Of a stretch of 64,000 nt of DNA, positions 1 to 8,280 are shown piece by piece. Both the position numbers and the translations under genes were made by a program. The first letter of the stretch is position 1; the number at the start of each line of letters is the position of its first letter. This stretch comes from PGZG01 sp046292765 (GTDB taxonomy: Bacteria; Pseudomonadota; Gammaproteobacteria; Pseudomonadales; Alcanivoracaceae): the NCBI GenBank assembly GCA_046292765.1, contig JBKBQA010000004.1, forward strand, positions 62,001 through 126,000. Direction: 5' to 3'. A model generated the notes under the pieces. It was given only the letters and a program-made list of their open reading frames with translations, searched no databases and had not been told where the DNA came from.

Positions 1-1757
1 TCACTCATACTGAGTTGCCCGGTAACCCCCGGAAGGAAGCTGTCCGGGACATTGTCGAGCATGATCAGGCGGGCGTGCAGGCGATACGCATCGACGCCCA
101 TGGCAAACAGCTTCTCGAAGCGGCCATGGCCTTCGGGCCAGGCGCGGGCGGATTCTTCATGCAAGGCGGAGCCGCTTTCCAGCAGCCACGGCATTTCCAC
201 AAAGCGCACACCGTTCAGATCGTTATCGCGATCCGGTGCCGGTGTGCCGCCATAAATATGGGATGTGGCCAGCACCGGCAGATCACTGGCGTAGTGAAAG
301 TTCAGGGCCGGCTTCAGCTGCCGGGCCTGAGTGGGATTGGCCACCATGAAGACGAAATCGATATCTTGACGGCGGCGGGGTTCAAACTGGATCGGCATGC
401 TGGTGAAACGGCGCAGGGCGCGATGACGGGCATCGCTGTGACCGATGCCGAGCATAGTGCGGGTGGTGCCGGTGGCGTCATCTGCGTACTCGGCTTCACT
501 GCTGACGATGCCGCCGAGGCTTTCAAAGCGCTCACTGAAGGCACTGGCCACCCGGCGGCCCCAGCCGCTGCTATCGCGCGGATACAACACCGCCGCCAAC
601 GTCATGCCTTCGGCAATGGCCTGCTCTGCCACCTGACGGGCTTCGTCCTCCGGCGCCAGACCAAACTGGAATAGCCGGTTGGCATTGGCGGGGCCGTCGA
701 TATAGTTCAGTGCCAGTGTTGTTACTGGCAGGTCAGGGATGGCAGCGAGGGTGGCGGCCTGCTCCTTGTCGAGCGGACCAATCACCAGCGAGGCACCCAG
801 CGACAGGGCATGGTTGTAAAGTTCGATAATGTCGCCGCGACTGCTGTCGAGAAAATGCAGGGTGGGCACCGGGTGGCCCTGTGCCAGAGCGCCATAGTAG
901 CCAGCCATCAGGCCATCACGGATGGCGCTGGCAGGGCCGGCCAGCGAGCCGCTCTGCGGCAGCAGCACCGCCACCACTTGGGGGCGGTCGCGCACCGCCT
1001 GACGCAGCGCCTGAATCATCGTCGGCATGCTCTGCGCAGCGGGGTGGCGGGCGCGCCGTTGTTGCCAGTCGTCCAGATTGCGCAGCTGGCCGTCGATATC
1101 ACTGAGCGGGTCTCGGTACAGCCGCGCCAGCTCCAGCCAGCCGATCAGGGTGGTGTCGTCGCTGCTGCGTTCGGCGCTGACCAGCTCATTGATCGGTAGC
1201 AGCATCAGCTGCGTCCAGATCATGCCGTGGTTGTACTGGCGGGTGTCGGCGTCAAGCAGATGATCGACGGCAACCCGTTGTTCAAGGCTGGCGACGAGGT
1301 CCCCGCGCAGGGTCAGGGCGTCGGCGCGGAGCAGGCCGATGCGACTCTGCAGCGCAGACGGCAGATCGGCGCGGATGGCGAGCAGGTTGGGGTGATTGAG
1401 CACTGCCAGTGCCTCATCCGGGGCCTGCTGCACCAGATGCCACTGCGCCCGCAGCAGGCTGCGCTGGCCCTGTCGGGCCGGCGTTAGCGGGCGGCCTTCG
1501 ACAAAGCGCAGCATGGCATCGGCGGCTTCCAGTCGGCCAGCGGCCAGATATTCGCCCGCCCACGTCAGCGCGGTGTCGTCGGCGCTGGTGGCGGGCAGGG
1601 CAGCAAGTGCCCGCAGGGCGTCATCGGCTTGTGCCGGGGCGGCCCGGGTCACCACCGCAGCGGGAACATCAACGCGTTCGACGGGACGCTGGGCGCAACC
1701 AGCGAGCCAGACAAAAGCGGCCAGTAGCAGGCCGCGCAACAACACTCTCATGGTCAT
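1..1757 (-). CDS. lpoA: LpoA, outer-membrane lipoprotein activator of PBP1A (3' end outside window)
   Basis: About 585 codons are readable on the minus strand from an ATG at 1757; a second in-frame ATG at 1751 is equally possible, and neither has a clear ribosome binding site. The start is followed by a hydrophobic signal ending in a lipobox LAGC, so the product should be a lipoprotein. The N-terminal half is helical and TPR-like, rich in Ala and Leu. The C-terminal half has a periplasmic-binding-protein-like fold, with stretches such as VAVLLPQSGSLAGPA and LVIGPLDKEQ. This matches LpoA (YraM), which reaches through the periplasm to stimulate penicillin-binding protein 1A. Divergent placement from rsmI is the usual arrangement in gammaproteobacteria. 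The reading frame is still open at base 1, so the C-terminus is missing. Confidence 0.9.
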   Translation of the reverse strand, partial: MTMRVLLRGLLLAAFVWLAGCAQRPVERVDVPAAVVTRAAPAQADDALRALAALPATSADDTALTWAGEYLAAGRLEAADAMLRFVEGRPLTPARQGQRSLLRAQWHLVQQAPDEALAVLNHPNLLAIRADLPSALQSRIGLLRADALTLRGDLVASLEQRVAVDHLLDADTRQYNHGMIWTQLMLLPINELVSAERSSDDTTLIGWLELARLYRDPLSDIDGQLRNLDDWQQRRARHPAAQSMPTMIQALRQAVRDRPQVVAVLLPQSGSLAGPASAIRDGLMAGYYGALAQGHPVPTLHFLDSSRGDIIELYNHALSLGASLVIGPLDKEQAATLAAIPDLPVTTLALNYIDGPANANRLFQFGLAPEDEARQVAEQAIAEGMTLAAVLYPRDSSGWGRRVASAFSERFESLGGIVSSEAEYADDATGTTRTMLGIGHSDARHRALRRFTSMPIQFEPRRRQDIDFVFMVANPTQARQLKPALNFHYASDLPVLATSHIYGGTPAPDRDNDLNGVRFVEMPWLLESGSALHEESARAWPEGHGRFEKLFAMGVDAYRLHARLIMLDNVPDSFLPGVTGQLSMS

Positions 1758-1787
1758 CCGGGGTCGTCTTGTGATCGAGGTGGCGCT

Positions 1788-1796
1788 ATTGTAGCA
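1788..1796 (-). promoter_or_regulatory. Candidate extended -10 promoter for lpoA
   Basis: On the minus strand the sequence reads TGC followed by TACAAT, an extended -10 element about 30 nt upstream of the lpoA start. I see no good -35 box at normal spacing. This is an inference from the motif only. Confidence 0.35.
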
Positions 1797-1823
1797 GCCG
1801 CACTTCACAGCGGGGGTCAGGAA

Positions 1824-2657
1824 ATGTCGGGCGTGCTTCATATTGTCAGTACCCCTGTGGGAAATCTGGACGACATTACCCGCCGGGCATTGTCGGTGCT
1901 GGCTGAGGTGGATGCGGTGGCCGCCGAGGATACTCGCCACACTGCCCGGTTGCTGGAAGAACTTGGCATTCGTCAGACCCTGATCAGTTATCACGACCAC
2001 AATGAGCAGGAACGTACGCCGCAACTGGTCGAACGCTTGCAGCGGGGCGATAACCTGGCGCTGGTGTCCGATGCGGGCACCCCGCTGGTCAGCGACCCTG
2101 GTTACCGGCTGGTGCGGGCCTGTCATCAGGCTGGCATTCGGGTGGTGCCGATCCCCGGTGCCAGCGCCCTGCTGGCGGCACTTGTTGTCGCCGGTCTGCC
2201 CACAGACCGCTTTGTCTTCGAGGGGTTCCTGCCGAGCAGGGGATCCGGCCGCACGGCCGCCCTGCGTCGGGTCAGTGAGAGTGCGGTGACCTCGGTGATC
2301 TATGAGGCCCCGCATCGGATCCTCACGCTGCTTGATGAGCTTCTGGCGATGCTGGAGCCGGGGCGCGAAGTGGTGTTGTGCCGGGAGCTGACCAAGCATT
2401 TCGAAACGGTGTTGCCCGGCTCTCTGGCCGATATCCGCGAGCGGGTGGCAGCGGACAGCAACCAGCAGCGTGGTGAGATCGTGTTGCTGGTGGCACCGGC
2501 GCCGGAGCGCACCGTCGATGATGCGGAGCTGGCGCGACTGGCGAGGCTGCTGCTGGCCGAGCTGCCGGCGTCTCGGGCCGCCAAGGTGCTGGCGGCCTGG
2601 TCAGGTCGAAAGAAGAATGAGTTGTACGGTTGGCTTGAGGGCCTGTCGGAGCAATAG
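1824..2657 (+). CDS. rsmI: RsmI, 16S rRNA 2'-O-methyltransferase (C1402)
   Basis: The 277-residue product has the tetrapyrrole-methylase-like fold of RsmI (YraL). It uses S-adenosylmethionine to 2'-O-methylate C1402 of 16S rRNA in the decoding centre. Visible motifs are TPVGNLDDIT (residues 10-19), AEDTR (34-38), SDAGTPLVSDPG (82-93), PGAS (111-114) and GFLP (134-137). The C-terminal tail carries a GRKKNELY segment typical of the family. The ATG at 1824 follows an AGGA ribosome binding site. It lies back to back with lpoA and just upstream of rnpB, as in pseudomonads. Confidence 0.97.
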   Translation: MSGVLHIVSTPVGNLDDITRRALSVLAEVDAVAAEDTRHTARLLEELGIRQTLISYHDHNEQERTPQLVERLQRGDNLALVSDAGTPLVSDPGYRLVRACHQAGIRVVPIPGASALLAALVVAGLPTDRFVFEGFLPSRGSGRTAALRRVSESAVTSVIYEAPHRILTLLDELLAMLEPGREVVLCRELTKHFETVLPGSLADIRERVAADSNQQRGEIVLLVAPAPERTVDDAELARLARLLLAELPASRAAKVLAAWSGRKKNELYGWLEGLSEQ

Positions 2658-2679
2658 TTGGCCGCAATTCGGAAAAGGC

Positions 2680-2708
2680 TTCTGCCACGACGGCCCGGTC
2701 GTTACACT
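2680..2708 (+). promoter_or_regulatory. Candidate rnpB promoter
   Basis: A TACACT -10 box (2703-2708) lies 7 nt before the predicted 5' end of RNase P RNA. A weak -35-like TTCTGC (2680-2685) sits 17 nt further upstream. The position fits the RNA start well; the -35 match is poor. Confidence 0.5.
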
Positions 2709-2714
2709 GCGCCC

Positions 2715-3085
2715 GGGGTCGGCCAGACAGTCGCTGGTGGCGCAAGCCACTGGAGGAAAGTCCGGGCTCCACAGGGCAGGGTGCCAGGTAACGCCTGGGG
2801 GCCACACTGGTGACGGTGTGGCTACGGCCAGTGCCGCAGAGAAGATACCGCCGATGGCTCCTTTCTTCGGAAAGGGCGCACAGGTAAGGGTGAAAAGGTG
2901 CGGTAAGAGCGCACCGCGCTTCTGGTAACAGAAGTGGCAGGGTAAACCCCACTCGGAGCAAGACCAAATAGGGTTCCTATGGCGTGGCCCGCGCTGGAAC
3001 CGGGTAGGTCGCTAGAGGCCTGCGGCGACGCAGGTCCCAGAGGAATGACTGTCCACGACAGAACCCGGCTTATCGGCCGACCCCC
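2715..3085 (+). ncRNA. rnpB: RNase P RNA, bacterial type A
   Basis: This is the catalytic RNA that trims 5' leaders of pre-tRNAs. The universally conserved blocks are present in order: CAGACAGTCGC near the 5' end, GAGGAAAGTCCGGGCTCC (2752-2769), CAGGGTGCCAGGTAACGCC, AAGGGTGAAAAGGTGCGGTAAGAGCGCACC, the GGAGCAAGACCAAATAGG block and ATGACTGTCCACGACAG with AACCCGGCTTATCGG near the 3' end. The ends were placed by pairing GGGGTCGGCC (from 2715) with GGCCGACCCC (to 3084), which forms helix P1. The length of about 370 nt is normal for type A. ORFs called on either strand through this stretch are spurious. Confidence 0.97.
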
Positions 3086-3102
3086 TTGTTTCTGCAATCA
3101 AT

Positions 3103-3137
3103 AAAGGCCGTCCGGGCGCTCGGGCGGCCTTTATTTC
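3103..3137 (+). terminator. Intrinsic terminator of rnpB
   Basis: AAAGGCCG and CGGCCTTT arms form a GC-rich hairpin followed by a T-rich stretch (TTATTTCCTTTATG), 18 nt after the 3' end of RNase P RNA. Confidence 0.85.
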
Positions 3138-3326
3138 CTTTATGCCTATAAAAAATAATAAATATATTGAAATTGTCTAATACTTAAAGTGCTTTGTCAG
3201 GAGCGTTGCGCACCTGTCTGATTCATTGGGCTGAACCCCTTCCGCGCCGTCCGTCGCCACCGCTATATCATCCCTAATATACTGTTTTTTAAGAGTTTTC
3301 CCCCTGTGTTCGGGGGCGCTATCAGC

Positions 3327-3356
3327 TTGACTTGCTATTCACGCAGGCCCTAGAGT
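3327..3356 (+). promoter_or_regulatory. Candidate dcw-cluster promoter (Pmra)
   Basis: TTGACT (3327-3332), an 18-nt spacer and TAGAGT (3351-3356) form a plausible sigma-70 promoter about 90 nt before mraZ. The stretch between the rnpB terminator and this promoter (3138-3326) is AT-rich in its first part and holds no gene that I can see. Confidence 0.55.
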
Positions 3357-3365
3357 GTCGCTTGG

Positions 3366-3400
3366 TGGAGAAAAGTGGGAAGAAGTGGGAGGAAATGGCG
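3366..3400 (+). promoter_or_regulatory. MraZ operator: four TGGnn repeats at exact 10-nt period
   Basis: TGGAG (3366), TGGGA (3376), TGGGA (3386) and TGGCG (3396) recur with an exact 10-nt spacing. MraZ is known to bind direct TGGG-type repeats separated by 5-nt spacers upstream of its own gene. The repeats lie just past the -10 box, between promoter and start codon, a position suited to autorepression of the division cluster. Confidence 0.88.
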
Positions 3401-3445
3401 TTCGCAGCGTCAGTTTCCGAAGGATTCGGTTAAAAGGGGAAGAGC

Positions 3446-3889
3446 ATGTTTACCGGGCGCACCGCCCTCAGCCTCGACGCAAAAGGCCGGCTGGCCATAC
3501 CTGCCAGGCACCGCGAGAAACTGATTGTTTCTTGTGGCGGACGCGTTGTGCTCACCCAATACCCCTTCGATCCCTGCCTTGCTCTCTATTCCGAGCCAGA
3601 GTGGGAAACCATCGCCACCCAGGTCGCCGGCCTCAGTGATTCCGAGCCGGCGGTGAGGAAGTTGAAGCGCCTGTTCCTTGGTCAGGCGGTTGAGATGGAA
3701 CTCGACAGCAGCGGTCGGATTCTGGTGCCGCCAGAGCTGCGCGCGCTGATCAACCTGGACCGCAAGGCCATGCTGGTGGGTGTGATGCGCAGGTTTGAAA
3801 TCTGGGAAGAGAGCGCCTGGATTGCCAGTAACGACACCCTTGATCTGTCGGGCGATCTGCCGGACAGCATCAAAACCCTTTCGTTCTGA
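3446..3889 (+). CDS. mraZ: MraZ, transcriptional regulator of the division/cell wall cluster
   Basis: The 147-residue product carries two AbrB/SpoVT-like swapped-hairpin halves, each with the family's DxxxR motif: DAKGR at residues 11-15 and DSSGR at 87-91. MraZ forms ring-shaped oligomers and binds TGGG repeats in its own promoter; four such repeats precede this gene. The ATG at 3446 follows a purine-rich AAGGGGAAGAG ribosome binding site. It is the first gene of a long co-directional cluster, 8 nt ahead of rsmH. Confidence 0.97.
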   Translation: MFTGRTALSLDAKGRLAIPARHREKLIVSCGGRVVLTQYPFDPCLALYSEPEWETIATQVAGLSDSEPAVRKLKRLFLGQAVEMELDSSGRILVPPELRALINLDRKAMLVGVMRRFEIWEESAWIASNDTLDLSGDLPDSIKTLSF

Positions 3890-3897
3890 GGATGCCA

Positions 3898-4830
3898 ATG
3901 GCCACCGCAGAACCTTTTGCGCACCAGTCAGTGATGCTGGACGAGGTGATGGAAATGTTGCCAACCCGTGCCGACGGCTTGTATGTCGACGCCACCTTCG
4001 GCAGAGGGGGCCACAGTCGGGCCCTGCTCGACCGGCTCGGGCCCGGTGCGCGACTGGTCGGCATCGACCAGGACCCGGAGGCGGTGGCCATCGGACAGCA
4101 ACTGGAGCGGGCGGATGCCCGCTTTCGCATTGTTGCAGGGCGCTTCGACTGCCTTGATCAGGTGGTGGCGGAAGAGGGCCGACAGGTGGATGGCCTGCTG
4201 ATGGATCTCGGTGTGTCGTCGCCACAGTTGGATGACGCTACGCGCGGTTTCAGCTTTCTGCGCGATGGCCCGCTCGACATGCGGATGAACCCGGATGCCG
4301 GCGACAGCGCGGCAGCATGGCTGGCGCGGGCCGATGAAAAAGACATCGCCGACGTACTCTATCGATTTGGTGAAGAGAAGAAATCCCGTCGCATTGCTCG
4401 ACTGATCTGCGAGACCCGCAAGGAAAGCCCGCTGACTCGTACCACCGAGCTGGCGGCGTTGATTGAGCGCGCCATTGGTCGCGGCGAGCCAGGCAAACAT
4501 CCGGCTACCCGAAGCTTTCAGGCGATCCGCATCCATATCAATCAGGAGTTGGCGGCGCTGGAGCATCTGCTTGCGCAGAGCATTGATTGTCTGGCACCCG
4601 GCGGCCGTCTGGCGGTGATCAGCTTCCACTCACTGGAAGATCGCATCGTCAAGCAGTTCATTCGTGATCAGTCTGGTCGCGCGCCGATGCCGCGTGGGCT
4701 GCCGGTGGAGATGCCGGCTGCGCGGTTGCATCCGCTCGGCAAGGCGCGCCATGCCGGTGATGACGAAGTAAAACGCAATCCGCGCGCTCGCAGTGCGGTG
4801 CTGCGTGTGGCTGAGAGGGTCGCCGCATGA
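3898..4830 (+). CDS. rsmH: RsmH, 16S rRNA N4-methyltransferase (C1402)
   Basis: RsmH (MraW) methylates N4 of C1402 in 16S rRNA, the same nucleotide that RsmI modifies at the ribose. The SAM-binding motif is seen as DATFGRGGHSRALLD near the N-terminus, with LLMDLGVSSPQLD and the late ISFHSLEDRIVK block. I chose the ATG at 3898 over the one at 3892 because the GAGGA at 3888-3892 then lies 5 nt upstream; it would overlap the earlier ATG. The product is 310 residues, normal for the family. It overlaps ftsL by 4 nt (ATGA). Confidence 0.96.
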   Translation: MATAEPFAHQSVMLDEVMEMLPTRADGLYVDATFGRGGHSRALLDRLGPGARLVGIDQDPEAVAIGQQLERADARFRIVAGRFDCLDQVVAEEGRQVDGLLMDLGVSSPQLDDATRGFSFLRDGPLDMRMNPDAGDSAAAWLARADEKDIADVLYRFGEEKKSRRIARLICETRKESPLTRTTELAALIERAIGRGEPGKHPATRSFQAIRIHINQELAALEHLLAQSIDCLAPGGRLAVISFHSLEDRIVKQFIRDQSGRAPMPRGLPVEMPAARLHPLGKARHAGDDEVKRNPRARSAVLRVAERVAA

Positions 4831-5096
4831 TGCTGCTCCGGCTGCCGGAACTGTGGCTCGCAATCCTGTTGGTGCTGTCGGCACTGGCGGTGAGCTGGTC
4901 TGTTCATGAGGCACGTCGGCTCACCAACGAAGTGCAGCGCCTGCAGGCCGAGCATAATCGGCTGCAGACCGAGTGGGGTCAGCTGTTGCTCGAACACAGC
5001 ACCTGGGGCGCCTATGCCCGGGTCGAGCGTCTGGCGCGTGAAAAGCTGGCCATGTCGCTGCCGGATGCCAGCCGGCGCGTGGTGGTGAAGCCATGA
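4827..5096 (+). CDS. ftsL: FtsL, bitopic divisome protein
   Basis: A small 89-residue protein with a short cytoplasmic start, one transmembrane segment (about residues 8-27) and a heptad-like coiled coil after it (ARRLTNEVQRLQAEHNRLQ). This is the FtsL layout; FtsL joins FtsB and FtsQ to recruit and activate FtsWI. Sequence identity in this family is low, so the call rests on topology and its fixed place between rsmH and ftsI. It overlaps both neighbours by 4 nt, which suggests translational coupling. Confidence 0.93.
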   Translation: MMLLRLPELWLAILLVLSALAVSWSVHEARRLTNEVQRLQAEHNRLQTEWGQLLLEHSTWGAYARVERLAREKLAMSLPDASRRVVVKP

Positions 5097-6811
5097 GAGC
5101 GGCGCCACGCAAACCGTCCAGCTCACTGCGCCGTCGCTACCTGTTCATGGTTAGCGCCTGGGGGCTGCTGGGCATTGGTCTGCTGGCGCGGGCGGTGGAC
5201 CTGCATGTGGTGCAGCATGAGTTTCTTTCCCGTCAGGGTGATTTGCGCAATTTGCGCATCGAGCCGCTGGCAGCGTATCGCGGCGTGATTTCTGATCGTG
5301 ATGGTCGGCCGCTGGCGGTCAGTACGCCGGTGACCACCCTGTGGGCCAATCCTCGGGAGGCGCTGGAGTCGCGCGAAGCCTGGACGCGACTGGCCAATAA
5401 CCCGGTGCTCGACAGCAAGATGCTGGCGCAGCGGGTAATGCCGAATGCGCAACGCGAGTTCATTTATCTGGCCCGCCATCTGGCGCCGGAGCAGGCCCGT
5501 CAGGTGCTTGATCTGCGTGTGCCGGGAATCTACGCGCTGACCGAATACCGTCGTTATTATCCGGCTGCTGAGGTCACCAGTCATCTGGTGGGGTTTACCA
5601 ATATTGATGACATCGGCCAGGAAGGTATTGAGCTGGCCTTTGAGGACTCGCTTCGCGGGCACACCGGTCGCAAGCGCGTGGTGCGCGATCTGATCGGTCG
5701 GGTCATTCAGGATATCGAGATTCTGAATGAGCCGCGTCCGGGTGCGGATATGCAGTTGAGTATTGATCTGCGCCTGCAGTATCTGGCCTATCGTGAGCTG
5801 ATGTCTGCCGTGTCGCGCAACAAGGCCAGCGGCGGTTCAGTGGTGGTGCTGGATGCCAGAACCGGTGAGATTCTCGCCATGGTCAATCAGCCCGGTTACA
5901 ACCCGAACAGTCGAGTGGGTCTGACGCCAGCGGCGATGCGCAACCGGGCCGTCACCGATGTTTTCGAGCCGGGCTCAACTCTGAAAACGATGACCATTGC
6001 GGCGGCGCTGGAAGCGGGCATGGTGACGTCGCGCACCATCATTGATACCCGTCCGGGCACCATGCGCGTGGCGGGCAAGACCATCCGCGATCATCGCAAC
6101 TACGGTGTCATGGATCTGACCATGGCATTTGCCAAATCCTCCAACGTCACCACCACGCAGCTGGCACTGAAGATGGAGCCGCAGCAGTTTCAGATGTTGC
6201 TGGACCGGTTCGGCTTTGGTCGTGCCACCGGCATCCCGTTCCCCGGCGAGAGCGATGGCGTGTTGCCGATCCGCGCGCGCTGGCGCGAGATCGAGCAGGC
6301 CACCCTGTCTTATGGTTATGGCATGTCGGTGACGGCGCTGCAGCTGGCTCAGGCCTATGCGGCAGTGGCCAACGATGGTATTCGGTTGCCGGTGTCCCTG
6401 ATGCGGGTTTCCGAGCCCGGCGCAGGTGAGCGGGTGATCTCTTCTGCTACCGCATCGACGCTGCTCGATTTGCTCGGCGCGGTGGTCAGCGATGACGGCA
6501 CCGCCCGTCAGGCGCGGGTCAATGGTTACCGGGTGGGCGGCAAGACCGGCACCGTGCACAAGATCGTTAACGGTGCCTATGCCGAAGACAACTATCTCAG
6601 TTTGTTTGCCGGTGTTGCACCGCTGGAAGCACCACGTTATGTGGCGGTGGTGGTGATCGACGATCCTGCCGGCAAGGCCTACTACGGCGGTGAAGTGGCT
6701 GCTCCGGTATTTTCCCGGGTGATGGAAGGCGTGCTGCGCACCATGAATGTGCCGCCGGACAAGACGCCGGGTGTCTGGGCGGGCGGCGCTGCCGCCGGGG
6801 GGCGCTCATGA
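5093..6811 (+). CDS. ftsI: FtsI (PBP3), septal peptidoglycan transpeptidase
   Basis: A 572-residue class B penicillin-binding protein. It has one N-terminal membrane anchor (about residues 17-38), a PBP dimerisation/pedestal domain beginning near RGVISDRDGRPLA, and a transpeptidase domain. The active-site motifs are intact: STLK (S295 nucleophile, K298), SSN (349-351) and KTGT (484-487). It cross-links septal peptidoglycan as partner of FtsW, encoded further down the cluster. Four-nt overlaps join it to ftsL and murE. Confidence 0.97.
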   Translation: MRAAPRKPSSSLRRRYLFMVSAWGLLGIGLLARAVDLHVVQHEFLSRQGDLRNLRIEPLAAYRGVISDRDGRPLAVSTPVTTLWANPREALESREAWTRLANNPVLDSKMLAQRVMPNAQREFIYLARHLAPEQARQVLDLRVPGIYALTEYRRYYPAAEVTSHLVGFTNIDDIGQEGIELAFEDSLRGHTGRKRVVRDLIGRVIQDIEILNEPRPGADMQLSIDLRLQYLAYRELMSAVSRNKASGGSVVVLDARTGEILAMVNQPGYNPNSRVGLTPAAMRNRAVTDVFEPGSTLKTMTIAAALEAGMVTSRTIIDTRPGTMRVAGKTIRDHRNYGVMDLTMAFAKSSNVTTTQLALKMEPQQFQMLLDRFGFGRATGIPFPGESDGVLPIRARWREIEQATLSYGYGMSVTALQLAQAYAAVANDGIRLPVSLMRVSEPGAGERVISSATASTLLDLLGAVVSDDGTARQARVNGYRVGGKTGTVHKIVNGAYAEDNYLSLFAGVAPLEAPRYVAVVVIDDPAGKAYYGGEVAAPVFSRVMEGVLRTMNVPPDKTPGVWAGGAAAGGRS

Positions 6812-8280
6812 TGACGCTGCAGCAGTTGTTGCCCGACCTGTCCCTGTCGGTGGCGCATGCCCGGTGCCGGATCGAGGGCTTGCGTCTCGACAGTCGGCGG
6901 GTGCGTCCGGGTGATCTGTTCGTCGCCGTGGCCGGTGGCCACCACGACGGTCGCCGGTTTATCGAGGCCGCTATTCTGAACGGCGCGGTGGCAGTGCTGG
7001 CCGAGGCCGGACAGTTTTCTGAATCGGAGCAGGGCGGAGTGCCGGTAATCGGCGTGCCGGCACTGTCTGCGGGTCTGGTGGCACTGGCGGTGCGTTTTCA
7101 CCGCGACCCGATGGCGTCGCTGACAGTGCTGGGAGTGACCGGTACCAATGGCAAGAGCAGCGTTGCGTGGTTCCTGCGTGATGCCATGAATGCACTCGGG
7201 CTGCCCTGCGCGCTGGTCGGCACCCTCGGTGCACATTATGCCGACTACCACGATGACGTCGGCCATACCACGCCGGACACTCTGACACTGCACGCTTCAC
7301 TGGCGGCATTTCGTGATCGCGGCGCTCGCTTTGTTGCCATGGAAGTCTCTTCCCATGCACTGGCCCAGAACCGACTGGCCGGTGTGCCGGTGAGTGTGGC
7401 GGCCTTTACCAATCTGAGTCGTGATCATCTTGATTATCACGGCGACATGGATGCCTACTTTCTGGCCAAACGCCGTCTGTTTGATGGTCACGGCGCGGCG
7501 GCAGCGGTGATCAACACCGCTGACAGCTATGGCGCGCGTCTTGCTCATCAATTGCAGCCGAATCTGCGGCTGGTAAGCGTGGCAGGTGATGATGCTGATA
7601 TCCGCTGTGAGCAGGCGACGCTAACCGACGAAGGGCTGACCGCCACTCTGACCGTGTCGGACCAGCGAATCACGGTGCGGGCGCCGCTGTATGGCCGCTT
7701 CAATATCGACAACCTGATGCTCGTGGCCGGCATGCTGGCAATTCAGGGTGCCGATGCACGCGCCATTGAAAGGGCGTTGTCATCGGTAACGCCGGTGCCG
7801 GGACGGATGCAGCCGGTGCGTGAAGGTAGCGGTCCGGTGGTGCTGGTGGATTATGCCCACACTCCCGACGGGCTGGAAAAAGCGTTGACCGCAGTGCGTG
7901 AACATTTCACCGGCAAGCTCTGGTGTGTGCTTGGCTGTGGTGGTAATCGCGATGTTGGCAAGCGTCCTCAAATGGCAGCAATGGCAGAACAGCTAGCCGA
8001 TCATGCGGTATTCACCTCTGACAATCCCCGTCACGAAGAGCCGATGGCAATCATCGGCGACATGCTCTCCGGTGTGCTGCACCCGGAAGCCATCGTGGTG
8101 CTGGCAGATCGCGCTGAGGCCGTGCGCCACGCTGTACTGCAAGCCGGTGAGGATGATGTGGTGCTGGTGGCCGGCAAGGGTCATGAGCGTTGGCAGGAGA
8201 TTGGTGAGCGACGTATTCCGCTCGACGACGTGGCGCTGGCCCGCGCCGCGCTGCAATTGCGCAGCGGGGGTGACCAATGA
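6808..8280 (+). CDS. murE: MurE, UDP-MurNAc-tripeptide synthetase (meso-diaminopimelate adding)
   Basis: The 490-residue Mur ligase adds meso-diaminopimelate to UDP-MurNAc-L-Ala-D-Glu in the cytoplasm. The ATP loop TGTNGKSS is at residues 111-118, the lysine expected to be carbamylated is in YFLAKRRLF (K220), and the DNPR motif (404-407) marks specificity for meso-diaminopimelate rather than lysine. The start overlaps the ftsI stop by 4 nt. Confidence 0.97.
   Translation: MMTLQQLLPDLSLSVAHARCRIEGLRLDSRRVRPGDLFVAVAGGHHDGRRFIEAAILNGAVAVLAEAGQFSESEQGGVPVIGVPALSAGLVALAVRFHRDPMASLTVLGVTGTNGKSSVAWFLRDAMNALGLPCALVGTLGAHYADYHDDVGHTTPDTLTLHASLAAFRDRGARFVAMEVSSHALAQNRLAGVPVSVAAFTNLSRDHLDYHGDMDAYFLAKRRLFDGHGAAAAVINTADSYGARLAHQLQPNLRLVSVAGDDADIRCEQATLTDEGLTATLTVSDQRITVRAPLYGRFNIDNLMLVAGMLAIQGADARAIERALSSVTPVPGRMQPVREGSGPVVLVDYAHTPDGLEKALTAVREHFTGKLWCVLGCGGNRDVGKRPQMAAMAEQLADHAVFTSDNPRHEEPMAIIGDMLSGVLHPEAIVVLADRAEAVRHAVLQAGEDDVVLVAGKGHERWQEIGERRIPLDDVALARAALQLRSGGDQ

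Noticed and set aside
2323..2967. 214-codon minus-strand frame over the end of rsmI and rnpB
   Set aside because: It runs through RNase P RNA, whose conserved structure explains the sequence.
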